Part shown: piece after piece, positions 5,264 through 13,330 of the stretch | How positions within the stretch are numbered: the stretch's first letter is position 1 | Layout: every line of letters begins with the position of its first letter | Assembly: GCA_043805315.1 (NCBI GenBank) | Contig: JAZDID010000011.1 | Span: forward strand, 1 to 19,351 | Direction: 5' to 3' | DNA: 19,351 nt | Origin: JAHJEM01 sp043805315 | GTDB lineage: Archaea > Nanobdellota > Nanobdellia > Woesearchaeales > JAHJEM01 | The notes under the pieces: generated by a model | Database searches by the model: none | The model's input: the letters and a program-made list of their open reading frames with translations, nothing else | Told to the model about the DNA's origin: nothing | Made by a program: the position numbers and the translations under genes

Positions 5264-7006
5264 TCAGCCATAATAGAGCTTGTTCTCGGCTTTCTGCTTC
5301 CGGTCCATCTGGCTCTCTGGCTTGTTTGCGCGCGGCCTGAGCGTCTCCTCATCTCTCCTGAACGTCAGGTTAATGTCCTTCAGGAAGTGGTTCATGCCCT
5401 CCTCCATGCTGAACACACCGGTGGCTTCTCCGTTGAGCGCAGGCCTGCCCTGGAACACCAAGAGCTTCTTGGAGATGTAGTCGATGAACAGCAGGTCGTG
5501 GTCAACGACAAGGCAGGATTTTCCCTTCAGGATCATCAGCTCCCGCAGGACCTTGGAAATCGTCAGACGCTGCTCGATGTCAAGGTAGGCAGACGGCTCG
5601 TCCAGGAGGAAGAGGTCTGCATCTGCTGAGAGGCACCGTGCAATCGCCACCCGCTGCAGTTCGCCGCCAGACAGTTCAGAGAGCTTCTTATCCTGCAATC
5701 CCTTGAGGTGCAACGGCCTGAAGACAACCTCGTATTTTGCAGCGTCTTTCAGGTAAGTGATGACCGGCTCGTCAGAGCTCTCCAGATACTGGGGCTTGCA
5801 GGAGATCTTGAGATCCTTGAGATTCCCTTTGCTCTTGATCTCTCCAGCCAATATCTTGACGAACGTGGTCTTTCCGATACCGTTCTCTCCCAGGATGCCG
5901 ATGATGTCGTGCTGCTCGATATTCCCTTCTTTTGCCGACAAGTGAAACCTGCCAACTGTTTCATCAATAGCAACCCATGCCGCTACCACCTGCTCACGAT
6001 GTGCATGCACTGGCGGGCGCTTTTCGAACCGGATCTCGTACGGCCTGAAGCGGACATTCTCATCCTTTAAGTAGCCGGAGAGGTAGGTGTTGATGCCTGC
6101 CTTAGTCGCTTTCAGATGGGATACAACGCCAAACACCACTTCTTCTCCATACATCAAATGGACGAAATCGCTCAAATAGTCGAGGATGATGAGGTCGTGC
6201 TCGATCACCATGACTCCGGTGTCCGCATTGACCAGGCTCCTGATGAATTGTGAGACCTTCAATCGCTGCTTGATGTCCAGGTACGAGGTGGGCTCGTCGA
6301 AGAAATAGATGTTCGCCTTTTTCAGGACAGTAGCTGCGATAGCTACCCGCTGCAGTTCGCCGCCGGAGATATTGCTGATGTCGGTGTCAAGTATTTCCTG
6401 CAAATCCAAAAGCCCAACAATCTTGTCAAACTCCTTCTTCTCATCCACTTTTTTCAGAAGCTCCTTGACAGTGCCCTTGAACTGCTTTGGTATCTGGTCG
6501 ACCTGCTGCGGCTTATAGGAAAGCCGTATTTCTCCTCTCTTGACCTTCTCGAAGAATAAATGCGCCTCTGTGCCCTTGAAATACTCAATCAGCTCATCAT
6601 ACGTCGCCTCATGCTTTTCCTTTCCCAAGTTCGGCTTTATGATCCCTGCAAGGATCTTCATGGCAGTGCTCTTGCCAATGCCGTTCCTGCCGATGACACC
6701 GACAACCTTGCCGAAGACCGGCGTGGGCAGGTTGAATAAGGCGAAGCCATTTGCTCCGTACCGGTGGATGGGCTCTTTATCCAGGGCTTCTGGCAGGTTG
6801 AGGATATGGATAGCGCCGAAAGGACAGCGTTTCGGGCAGATGCCGCAGCCTGCGCATTTTTCTTCTATGATAAACGCCTTCTTGTTCTCTCCTTTGATGA
6901 TGCACTCTTCTCCTGTCCTGTTGACCGGGCAGAGCCTCATGCACAGGTAATTGCCGCACTTGTCCGGGTGGCACTTGTCCTCCTCGATGACTGCGATGCG
7001 TGTCAT
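5264..7006 (-). CDS. ABCE1/Rli1 ribosome recycling ATPase
   Basis: A 580-residue twin-ATPase of the ABCE1 (RNase L inhibitor) family, which splits ribosomes after termination. The N-terminal iron-sulfur domain has Cys12, 17, 22, 26 and 35 and a second ferredoxin-like set at 51, 54, 57 and 61. NBD1 has Walker A GRNGIGKS (106-113), signature ISGGELQ (213-219), Walker B FFDEP (235-239) and switch His270. NBD2 has GENGIGKT (373-380), LSGGELQ (445-451), LLDEP (467-471) and His503. The hinge with RPYEIRFEKRPP lies near 321-332. All catalytic motifs are intact and length is normal for archaea. The start matches the conserved M-x-R-I-A-V-I beginning, with a box A 26 nt upstream. Its 3' end meets the convergent lipoprotein gene with a 5-bp gap. 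Confidence 0.97.
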   Translation of the reverse strand: MTRIAVIEEDKCHPDKCGNYLCMRLCPVNRTGEECIIKGENKKAFIIEEKCAGCGICPKRCPFGAIHILNLPEALDKEPIHRYGANGFALFNLPTPVFGKVVGVIGRNGIGKSTAMKILAGIIKPNLGKEKHEATYDELIEYFKGTEAHLFFEKVKRGEIRLSYKPQQVDQIPKQFKGTVKELLKKVDEKKEFDKIVGLLDLQEILDTDISNISGGELQRVAIAATVLKKANIYFFDEPTSYLDIKQRLKVSQFIRSLVNADTGVMVIEHDLIILDYLSDFVHLMYGEEVVFGVVSHLKATKAGINTYLSGYLKDENVRFRPYEIRFEKRPPVHAHREQVVAAWVAIDETVGRFHLSAKEGNIEQHDIIGILGENGIGKTTFVKILAGEIKSKGNLKDLKISCKPQYLESSDEPVITYLKDAAKYEVVFRPLHLKGLQDKKLSELSGGELQRVAIARCLSADADLFLLDEPSAYLDIEQRLTISKVLRELMILKGKSCLVVDHDLLFIDYISKKLLVFQGRPALNGEATGVFSMEEGMNHFLKDINLTFRRDEETLRPRANKPESQMDRKQKAENKLYYG

Positions 7007-7027
7007 ATGTGTTTAGAATGATGGGGA

Positions 7028-7036
7028 TTTTATAAA
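7028..7036 (-). promoter_or_regulatory. Box A of the ABCE1 gene
   Basis: TTTATAAAA on the minus strand is centred 26 nt before the ABCE1 ATG at 7006, predicting a leaderless mRNA. Confidence 0.65.
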
Positions 7037-7066
7037 GTTACTGAACAAAACAGGAAAATAAAAACA

Positions 7067-7074
7067 TTTATAAA
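7067..7074 (+). promoter_or_regulatory. Box A upstream of the 20-residue basic peptide gene
   Basis: TTTATAAA predicts a start of transcription near 7097, about 12 nt before the ATG at 7109. It faces away from the ABCE1 box A 35 bp to its left. Confidence 0.5.
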
Positions 7075-7108
7075 AAATACACGTTGAAAGGAGAGCAGGA
7101 GACAGCCC

Positions 7109-7171
7109 ATGGTAAAAAAGAAAGCTGCAAAAAAGAAAAAGTACTATTCAAAGAAGGCGAAGAGGGGTTAG
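7109..7171 (+). CDS. Very small lysine-rich peptide (20 residues)
   Basis: The reading frame encodes a 20-residue peptide with eleven Lys/Arg, ending KKYYSKKAKRG. It has its own box A at 7067-7074 and purine-rich GGAG stretches between that box and the ATG. The composition resembles nucleic-acid-binding tails of ribosomal or chromatin proteins, but I cannot assign it to a family. Its stop codon overlaps the last bases of the convergent primase gene. Length alone gives no statistical support, so the case rests on promoter, start and the extreme basic composition. Confidence 0.45.
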   Translation: MVKKKAAKKKKYYSKKAKRG

Positions 7172-7872
7172 CGTTTCAGGAATCCCGGAATCGCTTCTTT
7201 TGGATTGAATCCTTTTCCTGTATCTACTGGTATGGCTTTTCTCGAGACGAGCGCATTGAGGGTGTAGGGCATGCGGATGAGCCTGATGTAGCCCCTGCTC
7301 ACCCACGGGTCGATAGGATATTTTGAAAACCTCTTGTTGAGCTGCTCCCGCTCATGAATTGTGAGAAAGAATGCTTTTTTGTCAAGGACATGGAGGTGGA
7401 AGCCTTTGCCTGTATAGACAACCTCTATGCTCCTGAATTCCTTTTCCAGCTCTTTTTTCATTGCCACGGTCTTCTGATACGCCTTTTTCAGGCAGACAGG
7501 ACATACCTGCTGGCTTTTCGGATGTGCGCAGTGGATATTGTCTGCGTCAAGGTCAAACACGAGCTCCTGAGAAATGTGGTCATCAAATTTTAGGGTTTTC
7601 AGGACTTTTTCAGGATCCTCGTACCTATTACGGTCATAATAGATATCTTCTGGAATATACTGCCGGATCTTCTTCTGCAGCTCTGCAAAGGGAAAATAGA
7701 GCAAGAGCCCTCTCAATTTCCTGTCTGCGATGATGCCAGTGTCAGAGCCTGCATCAACAGCGCAGATCTGAGGCTGCGGAATTTTCCTGAACCAGGATCG
7801 CGCTTTCTGGAGAGGGAACTCCTTCTCATAGAACTGCTTTCTCTCTTCCAGGGTTGAGGGGCGGAAGCGCAT
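7168..7872 (-). CDS. priS: DNA primase small subunit (PriS), short form
   Basis: A 234-residue archaeo-eukaryotic primase catalytic subunit, which makes the primers for DNA replication. The metal-binding DLD triplet is at 107-109 in ELVFDLDADNI. The candidate zinc site combines His114, Cys115, Cys124 and Cys127. The nucleotide-binding motif YTGKGFHLH is at 153-161 and the R-M-P-Y-T-L-N strand at 200-206. It is about 100 residues shorter than the usual 330-350 because little follows the catalytic core, as seen in reduced DPANN genomes; it is not fused to PriL and no PriL gene is in the window. The start lies three bases after the stop of the upstream HD protein, so the two are one operon without an obvious ribosome binding site. 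Confidence 0.92.
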   Translation of the reverse strand: MRFRPSTLEERKQFYEKEFPLQKARSWFRKIPQPQICAVDAGSDTGIIADRKLRGLLLYFPFAELQKKIRQYIPEDIYYDRNRYEDPEKVLKTLKFDDHISQELVFDLDADNIHCAHPKSQQVCPVCLKKAYQKTVAMKKELEKEFRSIEVVYTGKGFHLHVLDKKAFFLTIHEREQLNKRFSKYPIDPWVSRGYIRLIRMPYTLNALVSRKAIPVDTGKGFNPKEAIPGFLKR

Positions 7873-7875
7873 ATG

Positions 7876-8730
7876 TTAGGAGATTTGCGTATTTTTTCGC
7901 TTTTCGAATTCTGACAGCAATGTCTTCACCTCTTTCCTGACCCTGCGTGATTGCGCAACCTTCAGGATGTTTCTTTTCAGGCTTGCTTTGTACTGCCGTA
8001 CCTGTTTTTGTGCAGCATGTATGCCGAACCGTCCTTTTCCGCAGGGGCCAAAGAGCTGGCAGAGCATGACAGTCACTGCATCCGGGCCATGGTTGCTGGG
8101 AATATACCTTTTTCGGATTTTCATGCTGATCGAAGGGTCGAAGAATGGCGTATGCAATAATTTATTGTACTCGATTGTCCTAAATACTGAATCCGGATGA
8201 AACCAGCACATCTGGTCTGCGGACTGCACAATTTTCCCGATCATCTTCTTCGGCGGAGCAAAATCAGGGGTGAACCTCCTGCTTTGGAAATCGTGGGAGA
8301 GAATGGCATCACGCACCAGAGGGATGACTTCGGGGAATCCTCGCTGTATGCAAAAAAAGTCTGCTCTTTTTGCGCTTCTCGTGTGATGATTCTTCTGCTC
8401 AGGCACAAGGATCTTTCCTTCTGCATTGAACCTGCCGCAGTCATGGAGCATTGCTGCAATCTCAATGGCAGCAGTCGCGCACTGCAACGGAGATTCTTTT
8501 CCAATTTGCTTTCCTTCCCTGAGCAGTGCAGCTGCCTCTGCCCGCGTCAGTTTCCCAATCAAAGCAAGCGATTGCCTCCTCACTTCGTTTGCATGCGCAA
8601 AGCCATGATGCGTATCAACCATGAAAGGCTCGACCCATTTCTCACCAGAAAAACATAATCGTATCATCCTCTTCCAGAACACATCTGAGGCTCGGCAGAA
8701 ATCAGTCAGAGAAACTCTCTTCTTTTTCAT
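7876..8730 (-). CDS. HD-domain metal-dependent phosphohydrolase
   Basis: A 284-residue protein with the HD-superfamily metal site in order: His46 in GFAHANEV, the His96-Asp97 pair in MLHDCGR, His115/116 in NHHTR, His146-Asp147 in LSHD and Asp172 in SADQ. The core (about 40-175) is complete. The C-terminal 100 residues are basic and helical and have no recognisable domain. HD proteins hydrolyse phosphomonoesters, (d)NTPs or cyclic nucleotides; the substrate cannot be read from the sequence. Being first in an operon with primase suggests a nucleotide-pool or replication role, an inference from context. A box A at 8753-8762 is centred 27 nt upstream of the ATG. Confidence 0.85.
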   Translation of the reverse strand: MKKKRVSLTDFCRASDVFWKRMIRLCFSGEKWVEPFMVDTHHGFAHANEVRRQSLALIGKLTRAEAAALLREGKQIGKESPLQCATAAIEIAAMLHDCGRFNAEGKILVPEQKNHHTRSAKRADFFCIQRGFPEVIPLVRDAILSHDFQSRRFTPDFAPPKKMIGKIVQSADQMCWFHPDSVFRTIEYNKLLHTPFFDPSISMKIRKRYIPSNHGPDAVTVMLCQLFGPCGKGRFGIHAAQKQVRQYKASLKRNILKVAQSRRVRKEVKTLLSEFEKRKNTQIS

Positions 8731-8752
8731 TCTTTGGCTGGAGCAAGGGAGA

Positions 8753-8762
8753 GTTTAAAAAA
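8753..8762 (-). promoter_or_regulatory. Box A of the HD-priS operon
   Basis: On the minus strand TTTTTTAAAC is centred about 27 nt before the ATG at 8730. No promoter is seen between the HD gene and priS. Confidence 0.6.
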
Positions 8763-8796
8763 GTATTGGCCATGTTACTGCAAATTTTGAGAAAAA

Positions 8797-9762
8797 TCAA
8801 GGAATATACTTAAACGTGAATTCCCTGCTGTATTCCAGGAATTCCACATCTTTAATATTTTGTGAAAACTCCTTCCTATAGTGGTCAATGATCTTATATA
8901 ATTCTGTACTGTCTTTGGCATTGAGTTCAACTTCAAAGTCAGCACCACCAATTGTCTCGTCAATGTAAGTCGTGTTAGGTAATGCAAGAGTAAAGGTGAT
9001 CATCTTCTTGAGCAGCTGCAATGAAACATCCTTGAGGAAAAAATGCATCTTGTAATATTTCAGCCCGAGAAGGTTGATGTCAAGGAACGGCCTGAATCCC
9101 AAGATGACCTTATCCTTTTGGAGCTTTTTCATCCGATACCTGACAATCATCTCTGTCAAATGGGCTTTTTTCGCGATCTCCAATGTGGAAAGCCGAGCAT
9201 CTTCAGCAATAGTGCCCAGGATTTTCTTGTCAGATTCATCAATCTCAATAATTCCAGACTCATCGCCCCAGACAAGGTATTTTTCGTGAGATTTGTTCAG
9301 CAAGAGCCCACGCGGACAGTGAAATATCCTGGTGAAGACTGAGTACCAGCTTTTCTGAATATACTTACCGAACCTGCCATAGAATCCGACCCAGAACTCA
9401 TGGATCTCTCTTGCTGCTGTTGCCCAGTAAATGAAGCAGTAATCCCAATTCCCTCGTGCCTCGACAGCCCAGGCAACTCTTGTCTTGAGATAGCGGGTGA
9501 TCTGTTCCTGGATCTCAGGGGTAATATCCCAGAATTTCAGGAAGAACCTGTGCCAGGAAAAGCCGAGCCTGCCTGTGTCAATCACTGCCAAATAGCCTTT
9601 GATGATCCCCTTTTCCTCCATTCTCTTGATGCGGTAATTGACCACGTCCTTGCTCAATCCGACCTTTTTCGCGATTTTCGTGTTCGTCTGCCTGCAATTG
9701 AGGTCGAGCTCGTAGAGAATCTTCCGATCCTTGAGGTCAATACCTGCTCCGCTGACTGCCAT
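8797..9762 (-). CDS. Double-unit Lrp/AsnC family transcriptional regulator
   Basis: A 321-residue protein made of two consecutive Lrp/AsnC units. The first HTH spans about 8-58, with IDLKDRKILYELDLNCRQTN and then helix SKDVVNYRIKRMEEKG. The second spans about 174-228, with IDESDKKILGTIAEDARLS and then EMIVRYRMKKLQKD. Each HTH is followed by a RAM-like ligand/oligomerisation domain (about 65-150 and 232-321). Such fusions occur in DPANN archaea, where a single chain replaces a dimer. The effector is unknown. A box A 27 nt upstream implies a leaderless message. The gene is divergent from the tandem membrane-protein pair with 118 bp between starts, so it may control that pair or itself. Confidence 0.9.
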   Translation of the reverse strand: MAVSGAGIDLKDRKILYELDLNCRQTNTKIAKKVGLSKDVVNYRIKRMEEKGIIKGYLAVIDTGRLGFSWHRFFLKFWDITPEIQEQITRYLKTRVAWAVEARGNWDYCFIYWATAAREIHEFWVGFYGRFGKYIQKSWYSVFTRIFHCPRGLLLNKSHEKYLVWGDESGIIEIDESDKKILGTIAEDARLSTLEIAKKAHLTEMIVRYRMKKLQKDKVILGFRPFLDINLLGLKYYKMHFFLKDVSLQLLKKMITFTLALPNTTYIDETIGGADFEVELNAKDSTELYKIIDHYRKEFSQNIKDVEFLEYSREFTFKYIP

Positions 9763-9784
9763 ATCCGCATTATTAGTATATTCC

Positions 9785-9793
9785 TATTTAAAA
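9785..9793 (-). promoter_or_regulatory. Box A of the double Lrp/AsnC gene
   Basis: Minus-strand TTTTAAATA is centred 27 nt before the ATG at 9762. The 9763-9880 gap is strongly AT-rich and holds promoters for both directions. Confidence 0.6.
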
Positions 9794-9825
9794 TTAACGA
9801 TTTGATGTAATTTTTAATAGAAAAT

Positions 9826-9833
9826 TTTATATA
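9826..9833 (+). promoter_or_regulatory. Box A of the tandem membrane-protein pair
   Basis: TTTATATA lies within a run of AT bases. A start of transcription near 9855 would leave a leader of about 25 nt containing the AGAGGTT ribosome binding site just before the GTG at 9881. Confidence 0.5.
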
Positions 9834-9880
9834 TTTTATAATACCACTTTGAAGTAATAAAAATATTCAGAGAGGTTAGA

Positions 9881-10402
9881 GTGAGCGAAAGAAAAAAAGG
9901 ATTGAGGATGATTGAGAAGGTCGCATTAACCGGATTGGCAACATTCATCATTGGAGTTGTAGGAGTAGGCTATTCCATCTCGAAAAGCCAATCTCTTGAT
10001 CAGGAATTCAGGAACAAGCACACGAACCTTGTTCATTACCAAGGACTTCGGCAAGCAATGAATATCGCACGCGAATATGAATCTGATCTAATGAATATAG
10101 TTGCAGAACATCCTTCTTACGAAGGACTTGCCGCGAGACTCAATGAATTTGAGCTTAAAAAAATTCCATTTGAAGCAGCATTGGACAGTCTTGAGACAAG
10201 CATTGCACATGACTCGACCCTGGTACGTGACCAGAAGCAGTATGCGCAGAGAAAATCATGCACAGATCATTATACCGATTATTCATTCGCAACTTTATTA
10301 GCAGGTATGCTCTTGGCAATGGGCGCACCGCTGATAGACCTGGCTAGAAAAGAAGGAAAAGGAGAGAATTCCTCAGGAGGTCAATATGAAACTCACAAAT
10401 AA
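9881..10402 (+). CDS. Two-helix membrane protein of unknown family, paralogue 1
   Basis: A 173-residue protein with a helix at about 14-34 and another at about 135-152. The segment between them is helical, charged and probably extracytoplasmic, and a short basic tail follows. It is a paralogue of the next gene: both carry Y-E-G-L-A-x-R-L-N-E-x-E-L-K-K/R in the middle (here near 80-94), followed by a helix with L-x-x-A/S-L-x-S/T, and both place the second helix at the same distance. The GTG start has a ribosome binding site (AGAGGTT, 9871-9877); an ATG nine codons in is an alternative. The 3' end overlaps the next start by 17 bp. I do not recognise the family. The divergent regulator upstream suggests controlled expression. 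Confidence 0.75.
   Translation: MSERKKGLRMIEKVALTGLATFIIGVVGVGYSISKSQSLDQEFRNKHTNLVHYQGLRQAMNIAREYESDLMNIVAEHPSYEGLAARLNEFELKKIPFEAALDSLETSIAHDSTLVRDQKQYAQRKSCTDHYTDYSFATLLAGMLLAMGAPLIDLARKEGKGENSSGGQYETHK
10376..10381 (+). promoter_or_regulatory. Strong ribosome binding site of the second membrane paralogue
   Basis: GGAGGT ends four bases before the ATG at 10386 and lies inside the coding region of the first paralogue. It fixes the start of the second gene and shows that 16S-based initiation is used inside operons. Confidence 0.75.
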
Positions 10403-10913
10403 AATCAGGCTGTCTGCACTCACCACCGCGATAGGAGTGTTGGTTACTGTATCAAGCTTCGGAGCAGGGATAGATTCCTATATGCATATGCGGAAAGCGT
10501 GTGCGTATGAAAGGAAATATCCTGAAATTTTCAGGAAAGAAGCCATCACTGATTCACTTCAAGCTATTGATAATCTTGAATACTATTTATCCATTGCGGG
10601 AGGAGAGCACACACGGTATGAGGGTTTGGCTGGACGGCTGAATGAACTTGAACTCAAGAGAACAACACTTTCTGCAGAACTTGAGAGTGCACAGGCAGGC
10701 TTGCAACATAATCCAGATCAGGCATACCTGAGACAGCAATGGGAATTTCAATGTGACAAATGGGGCGATTCTTTAGTAGTATTCTTAGGAGGTTTCGCTC
10801 TCGGGTTGGGGACTTTCGGAATCGGCGGCTATTGCTTGTTAAAATCTGTCGATGCCTACGTTGAAGAAGAACAGAGAAAATCGAAAAAAGGGATTGCGTC
10901 TGTACACACGTAA
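10386..10913 (+). CDS. Two-helix membrane protein of unknown family, paralogue 2
   Basis: A 175-residue protein with hydrophobic helices at about 8-29 and 131-154 around a charged helical segment that contains YEGLAGRLNELELKR, matching the previous gene. The second helix is Gly-rich (FLGGFALGLGTFGIGGY). It is translated from GGAGGT inside the preceding gene and overlaps it by 17 bp, so the two are made together and may form a hetero-oligomer. No domain is recognised. Similarity to paralogue 1 is confined to the middle segment and layout, so the duplication is old or the proteins diverge fast. Confidence 0.78.
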   Translation: MKLTNKIRLSALTTAIGVLVTVSSFGAGIDSYMHMRKACAYERKYPEIFRKEAITDSLQAIDNLEYYLSIAGGEHTRYEGLAGRLNELELKRTTLSAELESAQAGLQHNPDQAYLRQQWEFQCDKWGDSLVVFLGGFALGLGTFGIGGYCLLKSVDAYVEEEQRKSKKGIASVHT

Positions 10914-10927
10914 CGATTTCCACTACC

Positions 10928-10935
10928 TTTAAATA
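10928..10935 (+). promoter_or_regulatory. Box A of the DNA polymerase B gene
   Basis: TTTAAATA is centred 26-27 nt before the ATG at 10958, but only 18 nt before the in-frame ATG at 10949. This favours 10958 as the true start. Confidence 0.65.
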
Positions 10936-10957
10936 ATCTGCTCATTTTATGCAGGTT

Positions 10958-13312
10958 ATGAAAGGCTTCATCGTCTATCCGACGTACAGGATTGTCCAGG
11001 ATGAGACGAGCGGCAAGGAAAAAGCGCTCGTGTATCTCTTCGGCAGGCTGGAGAACGGCGAGTCATTCCTGACCATAAGCACGTTCAGGCCGTATTTCTT
11101 CATAAAAAAATCAGACCTGAAAACAGCCAAGGAGATCAAGCACGCACCTAGTTTCGCTGTTGAAGAAAACGGATTCAGGAATTTCAAGAGTGAAGAGGTT
11201 GTCAAAATACTTCTTGACACGCCAAAGCAGGTTCCTGACCTGAGAGGCTTGTTCGAGAACAAGAAGATCTTATGTTATGAAGCTGACATCAGGTTTCCCT
11301 ACCGGTTCATGATGGACAAGGAAGTATTGGGAAGCCTTGACATCGAGGGAAAGTTCAAGAAAGGCACGTATGTGGACAGGATCTATGAAGAGCCGGACAT
11401 CACACCTGCAGAATGGTTTCCCAAGCTCAGGATCCTGAGCATTGACATCGAGACAGACCAGGAGGCAAAGGAAATCTGGTCGATATCCATGGTCCTTCGG
11501 GGAGGCAAGGAGGATTACGAGCGTGTCTTTATCGTGTCTGACAAGAAACTGCGGCATGCGACCAGCTATGCGTCAGAAGAGCAGGTGCTTGTTGCGTTCA
11601 AGGAAAAGCTGATCGAGCTTGACCCTGACGTGATCATCGGATGGAATCTCATTGACTTTGACCTGAAAGTGATCGAAGAGAAGTTCAAGAAGTACAAGAT
11701 CAACTTCTTCCTGGGCAGGGCTGACTGGAATTGCTCTCTGAAGCTCTATAATGAATTTTTCCGCGAGTCCACTGCAGACTTTCCAGGCAGGCAGGTGCTG
11801 AACGGCATCTGGCTCCTGAAGACCTCGTTTATCAAGCTTGAGGATTATAAATTAGGAACCGCTGCCCACGAATTCCTTGGAAAGCACAAGCTTATCGGAG
11901 AAGAGAACAAAGGACATGACATCGAGCACGCCTATAAGGAAAATCAGCAGCTCTTTGCAGACTACAACCTGACAGACTCAAAGCTGACCTATGAAATCAT
12001 CGAGAAAACAGGCGCCCTGGATCTGACTATTCAGCGCTCTCTCTTGACTGGCATGCCCCTGGAACGAGTCAGGGCGTCGATTGCCTCTCTTGATTCGCTG
12101 TACTTGCGGGAGCTGAGGAAAAGAGGCATTGTCGCTCATTCTTCCCAATACGGAGAAAAAGACCAGCCGACCAAAGGCGGCTTTGTCATGAAATCAAAGC
12201 CAGGAATTTACGAATACATCCTGGTGCTGGATTTCAAGAGCCTGTACCCGAGCATCATCCGCACATTCAACATCGACCCTCTCTCGTATGCCGGCATGCA
12301 TGTCAAAGCGAAAAAGGTGATCAAGGCTGCAAACGGCGCATGCTTCACGTATGAGAACGGCATCCTGCCCCAACTCATCCAGCACCTCTGGAAACAGCGG
12401 GACGAGGCCAAAAGGAAAAAGGACAAGCGTGCAAGCTATGCGATAAAGATACTGATGAACAGCTTCTACGGCGTCCTGGCGAATCCGACCTGCAGGTTCT
12501 ATTCTTCAGAACTTGCGAACGCGATCACACACACAGGGCAATTCCTCATCAAGCTCACTGCAGAAAAAGTGGAAGAGATGGGTTACGAGGTGATATACTC
12601 AGACACTGATTCAGTATTCGTCAAGTCCGGAGCAGGAAGCGAAAAAGAAGCAGAGCAGATAGGCAAGAATATCCAAGATGCCATCAATGAGTTCTACAAG
12701 AAATACATCAAGGAGAACCATGGCAGGGAGAGTTTCATGGAGCTCGAGTTTGAGAAGAACTTCAAGAAGTTCATGATGCCCACTGTCCGGTATTCTGAAG
12801 TGGGCGCCAAAAAAAGGTATGCAGGACTGCTGGTGAAAGACGGCAAGGAATCAATGGAGTTTACTGGCCTGGAATTCGTGCGGAGCGATTGGACAGAGCT
12901 GTCAAAGAAATTCCAGATGGAGCTCCTGGACAAGATATTCCATGAGAAGGAAGTCGCCAAGTTCATCAAGGAATTCGCCGAGAACCTGAAACGAGGCAAA
13001 TACGACGAGCTGCTCGTGTACCGGAAATCTATCAGGAAAGAGCTTGCAGAGTACACCAAGACAACCCCTCCCCATGTCAAGGCAGCGCGGATACTGGAAA
13101 AAGCAGGCCGGAAGATCGAGAGCACAGTCATCAAGTATTACATGACCACCAACGGGCCAGAGCCTGTCGAGCTGCACAAGAGCCCGATTGACTACGAGCA
13201 CTACATTGACAAGCAGATCAAACCGCTCGCTGATGCTGTGCTGTCCTTCTACAGCACGAGCTTTGAGGATGTCATGAAGAACTCGAAGCAAAGGACGCTG
13301 TTCGGGTATTGA
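10958..13312 (+). CDS. polB: Family B replicative DNA polymerase
   Basis: A 784-residue archaeal PolB with proofreading. The N-terminal domain begins MKGFIVYPTYRI. Exonuclease motifs are Exo I SIDIET (161-166), Exo II GWNLIDFD (228-235) and Exo III Y-N-L-T-D (336-340). Polymerase motifs are A DFKSLYPSI (425-433), B KILMNSFYG (497-505) and C YSDTDSV (547-553). All catalytic acids are present and no intein interrupts the motifs. The final residues KQRTLFGY look like a PCNA-binding tail, close to but shorter than a full PIP box. Length is at the usual 770-790. An ATG three codons upstream is rejected because it lies too near the box A. It stands alone and ends 18 bp from a convergent operon. Confidence 0.96.
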   Translation: MKGFIVYPTYRIVQDETSGKEKALVYLFGRLENGESFLTISTFRPYFFIKKSDLKTAKEIKHAPSFAVEENGFRNFKSEEVVKILLDTPKQVPDLRGLFENKKILCYEADIRFPYRFMMDKEVLGSLDIEGKFKKGTYVDRIYEEPDITPAEWFPKLRILSIDIETDQEAKEIWSISMVLRGGKEDYERVFIVSDKKLRHATSYASEEQVLVAFKEKLIELDPDVIIGWNLIDFDLKVIEEKFKKYKINFFLGRADWNCSLKLYNEFFRESTADFPGRQVLNGIWLLKTSFIKLEDYKLGTAAHEFLGKHKLIGEENKGHDIEHAYKENQQLFADYNLTDSKLTYEIIEKTGALDLTIQRSLLTGMPLERVRASIASLDSLYLRELRKRGIVAHSSQYGEKDQPTKGGFVMKSKPGIYEYILVLDFKSLYPSIIRTFNIDPLSYAGMHVKAKKVIKAANGACFTYENGILPQLIQHLWKQRDEAKRKKDKRASYAIKILMNSFYGVLANPTCRFYSSELANAITHTGQFLIKLTAEKVEEMGYEVIYSDTDSVFVKSGAGSEKEAEQIGKNIQDAINEFYKKYIKENHGRESFMELEFEKNFKKFMMPTVRYSEVGAKKRYAGLLVKDGKESMEFTGLEFVRSDWTELSKKFQMELLDKIFHEKEVAKFIKEFAENLKRGKYDELLVYRKSIRKELAEYTKTTPPHVKAARILEKAGRKIESTVIKYYMTTNGPEPVELHKSPIDYEHYIDKQIKPLADAVLSFYSTSFEDVMKNSKQRTLFGY

Positions 13313-13330
13313 TTGATACGCAGGAGAATA

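Noticed and set aside
5280..7021. Several long frames opposite ABCE1
   Set aside because: They are antisense shadows of a highly conserved gene, with no promoters or ribosome binding sites of their own.
10949..10957. DNA polymerase start at the first ATG
   Set aside because: Only 18 nt from the box A centre, compared with 26-28 nt at other genes. The family N terminus begins at the Met encoded at 10958.
12694..13291. Frames of 129-146 codons opposite DNA polymerase
   Set aside because: Antisense shadows of the polymerase coding sequence. No recognisable protein features.
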